Shown piece after piece: positions 58,046 to 64,000 of a stretch of DNA of 64,000 nt. Below the pieces are notes generated by a model. The model was not told the DNA's origin, ran no database searches, and saw only the letters and a list, made by a program, of their open reading frames with translations. The stretch comes from Acinetobacter sp. C26M (lineage in GTDB: Bacteria > Pseudomonadota > Gammaproteobacteria > Pseudomonadales > Moraxellaceae): positions 3,658,001-3,722,000 of the forward strand of contig NZ_CP098478.1 in the NCBI RefSeq assembly GCF_023702675.1, read 5' to 3'. Positions within the stretch are counted from its first letter, which is position 1; every line of letters begins with the position of its first letter. Made by a program: the position numbers and the translations under genes.

Positions 58046-58187
58046 GATAGATTCACTAATATATCAATCATAGAGAGATAGGATGTCTCATTCAGAACAA
58101 CAAGAAACACAGGATGTGGTCGTTGACAGGAGTTGGCGGCAAGAAACCAAATATCAGAAAGCCTCGACAGGATGTCGGGGCTTTTTT
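58046..58187 (+). ncRNA. CsrB/RsmX-type CsrA-sequestering small RNA, copy 1
   Basis: An RNA of about 140 nt (5' end inferred from the -10). Four hairpins present GGA in the loop: 58075-58089 (GAGAUA-GGA-UGUCUC), 58108-58118 (CACA-GGA-UGUG), 58122-58137 (GUUGAC-AGGA-GUUGGC) and 58160-58182, a 10-bp stem with loop GGA followed by U5, which is also the terminator. Three loops read AGGAUGU, as in high-affinity CsrA sites, and all carry CAGGA or UAGGA, matching the CsrB repeat CAGGA(U/C/A)G. The GacA-type palindrome upstream supports this class. The 5' end is not certain. Confidence 0.85.
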
Positions 58188-58188
58188 A
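58160..58188 (+). terminator. Terminator of sRNA copy 1
   Basis: AGCCUCGACA / UGUCGGGGCU, 10 bp with GGA loop, followed by U5. The two copies diverge two bases after the U-run (58190 and 59068), as expected if transcription ends here. Confidence 0.9.
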
Positions 58189-58300
58189 TTCAGCTTAATA
58201 TCTAAAACTAAACGATTTACCTCTATAGATTGCATTGACTCCCATCGGCTTGCTCCCTACCATCCGCATGTTTTATCAATGACGGTCAAATTTTTCTACG

Positions 58301-58864
58301 ATGATAATTTACAAAAAATTTTCTTTTTCTCGCTTTCACATTACTTTTGCTAAATTAAGTCTCATTTTTTTAAGTACTTACTTCACTGTCGCGTGTACGA
58401 CAACCAAAGCACCTACGGTAAATCATTCCCAAAAATTATCTTCTGGTATTCAAAATGCTTTTTCCGTATCACCAACAACCGCAAATCGGGTCGCTCCAAT
58501 CATCCTGCAAACGGCTGAGCGTCACAATATTTCACCACATTTATTGGCTGCACTGATTCGTCAAGAGTCTAGCTATAGAACTCGTGCACGCTCTTCAGCA
58601 GATGCCGTGGGTTTAACCCAAGTACGCCCAAAATTTTGGCAACAGTTCTGTCCTGGTGATTTATATGATGAACACGTCAACATCAATTGTGGTGCCTACA
58701 TTTTAGCGAATTACTATCAATCGACAGGTGATTGGTCAAAAGCCCTCGGTTATTACAATGTTGGCCCTACAGGATATCGAAGAAGTCCATACATGCGTCA
58801 GCAAGCTGAACGCTATGCCAGCTCAGTCAAACGCCATGAACAAAGTTTAAAAGAAGCACTATAA
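58301..58864 (+). CDS. Lytic transglycosylase (SLT domain) lipoprotein, copy 1
   Basis: A 187-residue lipoprotein (lipobox TVAC after a hydrophobic leader). The SLT domain (about 65-180) has the catalytic Glu in IRQESSYRTRARS, GLTQVRPKFW, and the Tyr motif YYNVGPTGY. It would cleave peptidoglycan between MurNAc and GlcNAc with 1,6-anhydro product formation. It is about 60% identical to the gene at 59203. It lies about 110 bp downstream of the sRNA terminator; whether it has its own promoter is unclear. No strong ribosome site is visible. Confidence 0.85.
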   Translation: MIIYKKFSFSRFHITFAKLSLIFLSTYFTVACTTTKAPTVNHSQKLSSGIQNAFSVSPTTANRVAPIILQTAERHNISPHLLAALIRQESSYRTRARSSADAVGLTQVRPKFWQQFCPGDLYDEHVNINCGAYILANYYQSTGDWSKALGYYNVGPTGYRRSPYMRQQAERYASSVKRHEQSLKEAL

Positions 58865-58872
58865 AGCCCTGT

Positions 58873-58890
58873 TGTAAGCAAAAACCTACA
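58873..58890 (+). promoter_or_regulatory. GacA upstream activating sequence of sRNA copy 2
   Basis: TGTAAG-CAAAAA-CCTACA, the same half-sites as copy 1 with a changed spacer; 11 of 12 consensus bases. A TATACC -10 lies at 58912-58917. Confidence 0.85.
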
Positions 58891-58923
58891 ATAACTGCGG
58901 TGATTGCCGAATATACCGAATGA

Positions 58924-59065
58924 GCTAAATTCACTAATATATCAAGTATAGAGAGACAGGATGTCTCATTCAGAACAACAAGAAACACAGGATGTGGTCG
59001 TTGACAGGAGTTGGCGGCAAGAAACCAAATATCAGAAAGCCTCGACAGGATGTCGGGGCTTTTTT
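58924..59065 (+). ncRNA. CsrB/RsmX-type CsrA-sequestering small RNA, copy 2
   Basis: The same RNA architecture as copy 1, at an offset of 878 bp. Hairpins are at 58953-58967 (GAGACA-GGA-UGUCUC, perfectly paired), 58986-58996, 59000-59015 and 59038-59060 (terminator with GGA loop). In the first hairpin the U of copy 1 is a C here, changing U-G to C-G without disturbing the stem. The last 110 nt of the unit are identical to copy 1. Confidence 0.85.
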
Positions 59066-59066
59066 A
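59038..59066 (+). terminator. Terminator of sRNA copy 2
   Basis: Same 10-bp stem with GGA loop and U5 as copy 1. Confidence 0.9.
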
Positions 59067-59202
59067 TGACCCTCTCAAATCCAACCATGACCGTAAAATA
59101 ACTACTATTGACTCCCCTAAACTGAGTGCATACCATCCTTATACTTCTGTTTGGTATCGGGTTCAGGTTTTGCACATCACATCGACTTCTTCTGATCAAC
59201 AT

Positions 59203-59745
59203 ATGGCTTTTAAACCATTTGCCTCAATCATTTTAAAGATCAGCCTTGTTGTGCTTGCAATCAGTCTATCTGCATGTAGCAGTTTAAGCGGATCCTTTGC
59301 CAATCGCTCGAATCAACTTTCATCAGGCTTACAAAATGCCTATTCCGTTTCGCCTAGCACAGCAAATCGTTTATCACCCATGATTATCCAAAGTGCTGAG
59401 CGTTATGATGTATCACCGACTTTACTCGCCGCGCTGATTCGCCAAGAATCGAACTACAACAGTTCAGCGCGCTCACCAACAGGGGCAATCGGTTTAACCC
59501 AGATTATTTCCAGCCATTGGCGTCAGTCTTGCCCTGGCAATCTCTATGATGAGAATGTCAATATTAACTGTGGTGCACATGTGCTCTCGACCTACTATAG
59601 ATCTGCTGGCAGTTGGTCTAAAGCAGTGGCCTATTACAATGTCGGACCGACAGGTTACGAACGCAGTTTTTGGACGCGGCATAAAGCCAAGAAATATGCT
59701 CGTTCGGTTAAACATCACGAAAAAAACTTGAAAAAAGCACTTTAA
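59203..59745 (+). CDS. Lytic transglycosylase (SLT domain) lipoprotein, copy 2
   Basis: A 180-residue lipoprotein starting at ATG 59203 (MAFKPFASIILK...; lipobox LSAC). The frame is open from 59011, but those codons run through the sRNA terminator. The SLT domain has catalytic Glu in IRQESNYNSSARS, GLTQIISSHW and YYNVGPTGY. It is a paralog of the 58301 gene with divergence spread over the whole length. Followed by a strong terminator. Confidence 0.87.
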   Translation: MAFKPFASIILKISLVVLAISLSACSSLSGSFANRSNQLSSGLQNAYSVSPSTANRLSPMIIQSAERYDVSPTLLAALIRQESNYNSSARSPTGAIGLTQIISSHWRQSCPGNLYDENVNINCGAHVLSTYYRSAGSWSKAVAYYNVGPTGYERSFWTRHKAKKYARSVKHHEKNLKKAL

Positions 59746-59750
59746 AATCA

Positions 59751-59780
59751 AAAAAAACCATGCTTAAAGCATGGTTTTTT
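59751..59780. terminator. Bidirectional terminator between slt copy 2 and cysK
   Basis: AAAAACCATGC-TTAA-GCATGGTTTTT with A7 and T6 flanks, between convergent stops. Confidence 0.88.
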
Positions 59781-59798
59781 ATGGGCTGAATAACGAAA

Positions 59799-60800
59799 TT
59801 AAGCTTCGTCAAACAAACCTTCAAATAAAACTGAAGATAAATAACGTTCACCACTATCTGGTAAAATCACCACAATGGTTTTGCCTTCATTTTCAGGACG
59901 TTCAGCAATTTGCGCTGCTGCCGCTAATGCTGCACCACTAGAAATGCCAACTAAAATCCCTTCTTGGGTTGCACACTTTCTTGCCCACTCAATTGCATCA
60001 GTACTATTCACGGGTAAAACTTCATCAACCAAATCTAGGTCTAAGTTTTTAGGAATAAAATTCGCACCAATCCCTTGAATTTTGTGTGGTGCAGGTGTGA
60101 TGCTTTCTCCACGTTTAGTTTGCGTGATGATTGGTGATTCCGCAGGTTCAACCGCAACTGAATACAATGGTTTATTTTGAACTTGCTCAAAATAACGTGA
60201 AATACCTGTAATAGTTCCACCAGTTCCTACACCAGCAACCAAGATATCCACTTGACCATTGGTTGCCTGCCAAATTTCAGGGCCAGTGGTGTCTGTATGA
60301 ATCTGTGGATTGGCTGGGTTCTCGAATTGTTGCGGCAAGAAATATTGTTCAGGATTTTCAGTGGCTAAACGAACAGCCTCATCCACCGCACCTTTCATAC
60401 CTTTGGCTGGGTCAGTCAGAACCAGATCTGCACCTAATGCTTTTAATACTTTTCTACGCTCTAAACTCATACTTGCAGGCATAGTCAAGGTAATTGGATA
60501 ACCTTTTGCTGCTGCAACGAATGCCAAAGCAATGCCTGTATTACCACTGGTCGGTTCAACAATATGCATACCTGTTTTAAGAACACCACGTTTTTCCGCA
60601 TCTGCAATCAACGCTGCACCAATACGACATTTTACTGAAAATGCAGGGTTACGGCTTTCTACTTTTGCCAGTACCGTTGCACCCGTTTTAATGAGGCGAT
60701 TGATACGAACTAAAGGTGTATTACCAATCGCTTCGGCATTATTTGAATAAACTGCGATACCTAGGTTGGCAGGTGTTGGAAATTGCTGATCGGTCGACAT
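59799..60800 (-). CDS. cysK: Cysteine synthase A
   Basis: This 333-residue PLP enzyme forms cysteine from O-acetylserine and sulfide. The PLP Lys is Lys57 in [11 protein letters not shown], the substrate loop is [11 protein letters not shown], and the phosphate-binding glycines are [10 protein letters not shown]. The ATG has AAGGAAATAA before it. A Fur-box-like palindrome lies at 60823-60839, so iron control is possible. A CysM-type enzyme is less likely. Confidence 0.93.
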   Translation of the reverse strand: MSTDQQFPTPANLGIAVYSNNAEAIGNTPLVRINRLIKTGATVLAKVESRNPAFSVKCRIGAALIADAEKRGVLKTGMHIVEPTSGNTGIALAFVAAAKGYPITLTMPASMSLERRKVLKALGADLVLTDPAKGMKGAVDEAVRLATENPEQYFLPQQFENPANPQIHTDTTGPEIWQATNGQVDILVAGVGTGGTITGISRYFEQVQNKPLYSVAVEPAESPIITQTKRGESITPAPHKIQGIGANFIPKNLDLDLVDEVLPVNSTDAIEWARKCATQEGILVGISSGAALAAAAQIAERPENEGKTIVVILPDSGERYLSSVLFEGLFDEA

Positions 60801-60822
60801 GTTATTTCCTTATTAGATTTGG

Positions 60823-60839
60823 AATGATTCTCAATCATT
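60823..60839 (-). promoter_or_regulatory. Fur-box-like palindrome upstream of cysK
   Basis: AATGATT-CTC-AATCATT on the plus strand; on the minus strand the context reads TATAATGATTGAGAATCATT, a moderate match to the Fur consensus. It is 23 bp from the cysK start codon. Confidence 0.5.
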
Positions 60840-60990
60840 ATAGGCTTGTCAGCCAAGGAGGAAAGTAGAAAACGTTAAGATTTATGAAAAGTTATAAATT
60901 ATCGAAGTGAAATACCAACCTATTCTTATCTTTATGCGGTCTTTTACTTGAAATAATTTTATTAGATATGAATACCCTACATAGTTTTTA

Positions 60991-61533
60991 CTACCAAAGT
61001 TCGCCCTCTCTCCAATCCGCGCAAATAGCATCATCAGCTGTGTTATGTGATAGTAACTCTTTCAACTTTACACTCAATGGATACAACAGAATTTCATGCT
61101 CATCTGTCAGATAAGTAGAGGCATTTTGTTTGATATATAAATCCCCCGACCAAGATGTCCAACCTAGTTTTTTATAAAATCCATCATCTTCAGGCTGTAA
61201 TGCAGTAAGTTCATAACCCAAAGTAGTTAAAGCATCGATTAAATATCTTAATAATTGTGATGCAAGCCCCTTCCCCCGCATCCTGTAATCAGTCGTCACA
61301 TATTCCACATAAGCAGTTTTTACACTGGTATCGTCATTAACAATGAACATTCGATCCGTCCATAGAGCGTGCGATACAATCTTTTCATCCAATATACCGA
61401 CTAGATGGGAAGCCGTTTGCATGAAGGCATATTGACTCCAAGGATCTTCATCAAAAGCTGTAAAGCATAACTCAGCAATCTGTTCTCGCTGTAGTTTATG
61501 CAGATCTTGAGCGGTGATAATTTTAAATTGCAT
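60991..61533 (-). CDS. GNAT acetyltransferase resembling AAC(2')-I
   Basis: A 180-residue acetyltransferase. The acetyl-CoA loop is YRMRGKGLASQLL (about 100-112), after the VEYVTTD strand. The C-terminal half has the order ELTALQPEDDGFYKKLGWTSWSGDLYI, then CADWREGELW at the end, which mirrors AAC(2')-I aminoglycoside 2'-N-acetyltransferases (DDGQKLYHSVGW...CDFRGGDQW in the Providencia enzyme, from memory). It may be a chromosomal housekeeping relative with another substrate. No mobile element is next to it. Confidence 0.75.
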   Translation of the reverse strand: MQFKIITAQDLHKLQREQIAELCFTAFDEDPWSQYAFMQTASHLVGILDEKIVSHALWTDRMFIVNDDTSVKTAYVEYVTTDYRMRGKGLASQLLRYLIDALTTLGYELTALQPEDDGFYKKLGWTSWSGDLYIKQNASTYLTDEHEILLYPLSVKLKELLSHNTADDAICADWREGELW

Positions 61534-61636
61534 GAACTGATGCTCAATTCAAATTGTTTATATCTTAAGCAAGAAAAGGAAGAGTATGAAAGTTTTTAGT
61601 CAAATCTAATTAGAATAAATAAAATTCCGCGCAATA

Positions 61637-61671
61637 AAAAACACCCCAACCTCTCTCGAGATTGGGGTGTT
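61637..61671 (-). terminator. rRNA operon terminator
   Basis: On the minus strand AACACCCCAA / TTGGGGTGTT with a 12-nt loop, followed by T5. It lies just past the 5S gene. Confidence 0.88.
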
Positions 61672-61682
61672 TAGATTTAAAA

Positions 61683-61796
61683 GCTGGCGATGACTTACTC
61701 TCACATGGCAAGTGCCACACTACCATCAGCGCTAAGAGGTTTCACTTCTGAGTTCGGGAAGGGATCAGGTGGTTCACTCTTGCTATTGTCGCCAGC
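61683..61796 (-). rRNA. rrf: 5S ribosomal RNA
   Basis: About 114 nt. The ends GCTGGCGA / TCGCCAGC form the terminal helix; internal landmarks read on the minus strand include CCCGAACUCAGAAGUGAAAC and GAUGGUAGUGUGG. Part of the rRNA operon, with 23S upstream. Confidence 0.95.
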
Positions 61797-61957
61797 AAAC
61801 TGTTTTGGTTTTGGGTGGTCTTACGTTTTTTGCCACTTAGTACCGAAAGAGTTATTAACGGATTAGTTAATTGAGTCGGTATTGTAACTAGATTTCACAC
61901 TAAATCAAGTTATGTATTGAATTTATCTTGAATACAACAACTGTTTGGGTGTTGTAT

Positions 61958-64000
<2,043 letters not shown>

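Larger units (their letters stand above)
57994..59067 (+). repeat. Two-copy direct repeat holding the sRNA genes (57994-58189 and 58872-59067)
   Basis: Two 196-bp copies without indels, 878 bp apart. There are ten substitutions, all in the first 86 bp; the last 110 bp are identical. Each copy precedes one of two paralogous transglycosylase genes, so the ancestral event was probably a tandem duplication of sRNA plus protein gene. The interval between the copies holds the first transglycosylase gene. Confidence 0.92.

Noticed and set aside
58038-58096. Inverted repeat CTGAATGAGA / TCTCATTCAG around the sRNA 5' end as an alternative RNA stem
   Set aside because: The left arm overlaps the predicted -10 (58034-58039), so it would not be transcribed if that promoter is used. 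It would matter only if the start site is further upstream.
58083-58202. Short open frame (begins MSHSEQQ) inside the sRNA copies
   Set aside because: Its ATG lies inside the first GGA hairpin and the frame runs through the terminator stem. The identical 110 bp includes third codon positions and the terminator, which fits RNA function better than a peptide.
59011-59202. N-terminal extension of the second transglycosylase
   Set aside because: These codons overlap the sRNA and its terminator; a lipoprotein signal peptide starts at 59203.

Overview
The window is a chromosomal segment of a gamma-proteobacterium of the genus Acinetobacter. The evidence is an AT-rich composition and typical gene blocks: pilSR next to a GacA-type regulator, an lptFG / pepA-holC divergence, comM, TorF-type and OprD-type porins, creBCD, and a paralogous Acinetobacter-style lipoprotein pair. 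The species cannot be fixed from the sequence. No insertion sequence, prophage, integron or CRISPR array is visible. Most of the window is ordinary chromosomal backbone, and it ends inside an rRNA operon (5S and the 3' two thirds of 23S, minus strand).

Layout. 1-4.8 kb: the 5' part of a PBP7-type endopeptidase gene (minus), then gacA, pilS and pilR (plus). 4.8-9.9 kb: ctpA-like protease, gpmI, lptG, lptF (minus). 10-12.5 kb: pepA, holC and a coiled-coil protein (plus). 12.6-19.5 kb (minus): ribE, glpF-type aquaporin, an orphan adenine methyltransferase overlapping ribD, nrdR, then amtB and glnK. 19.7-26.4 kb: ubiK, comM, two TorF-type porins flanking a TSUP permease, and an OprD-type porin. 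26.5-35.3 kb: ppa, a MAPEG protein, fadD, parC, a TRIC-like protein, a YchJ-like protein and a TerC/CBS/CorC protein. 35.6-42.5 kb: a LOG-family hydrolase, a lipoprotein with a Pho box, an MFS pump, an unknown membrane protein, a GH25 muramidase and dinB. 42.8-46.5 kb: creBCD. 46.5-56 kb: ridA, a DUF2726 protein, a YgiQ radical-SAM protein, a TonB siderophore receptor with a Fur box, an MFS transporter and a phytase-like lipoprotein with a Pho box. 56.2-58 kb: a MerR-controlled three-gene cassette. 58-59.7 kb: a tandem duplication in which each unit is a small RNA gene followed by a lytic transglycosylase lipoprotein gene. 59.8-64 kb: cysK, an AAC(2')-I-like acetyltransferase, and the rRNA genes.

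The strongest new observation is the pair of small RNA genes at about 58.05-58.19 and 58.92-59.07 kb. Each RNA can fold into four hairpins that present GGA in the loop (three CAGGAUG and one CAGGAGU); the last hairpin is also the terminator. Each gene has an upstream palindrome TGTAAG-N6-CCTACA that matches the GacA upstream activating sequence at 11 of 12 defined positions. This is the architecture of CsrB/RsmX-type RNAs that sequester CsrA/RsmA. A gacA gene lies in the same window. The last 110 nt of the two units are identical although the adjacent paralogous proteins are only about 60% identical.

Other regulatory reading: paired sigma-54 promoters in front of both TorF porins, Pho-box arrays in front of two lipoprotein genes, a perfect CreB tag in front of creD, Fur boxes in front of the TonB receptor and (weaker) cysK, and a MerR-type palindrome between merR and its cassette. 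All regulatory calls are from pattern reading and have not been tested.
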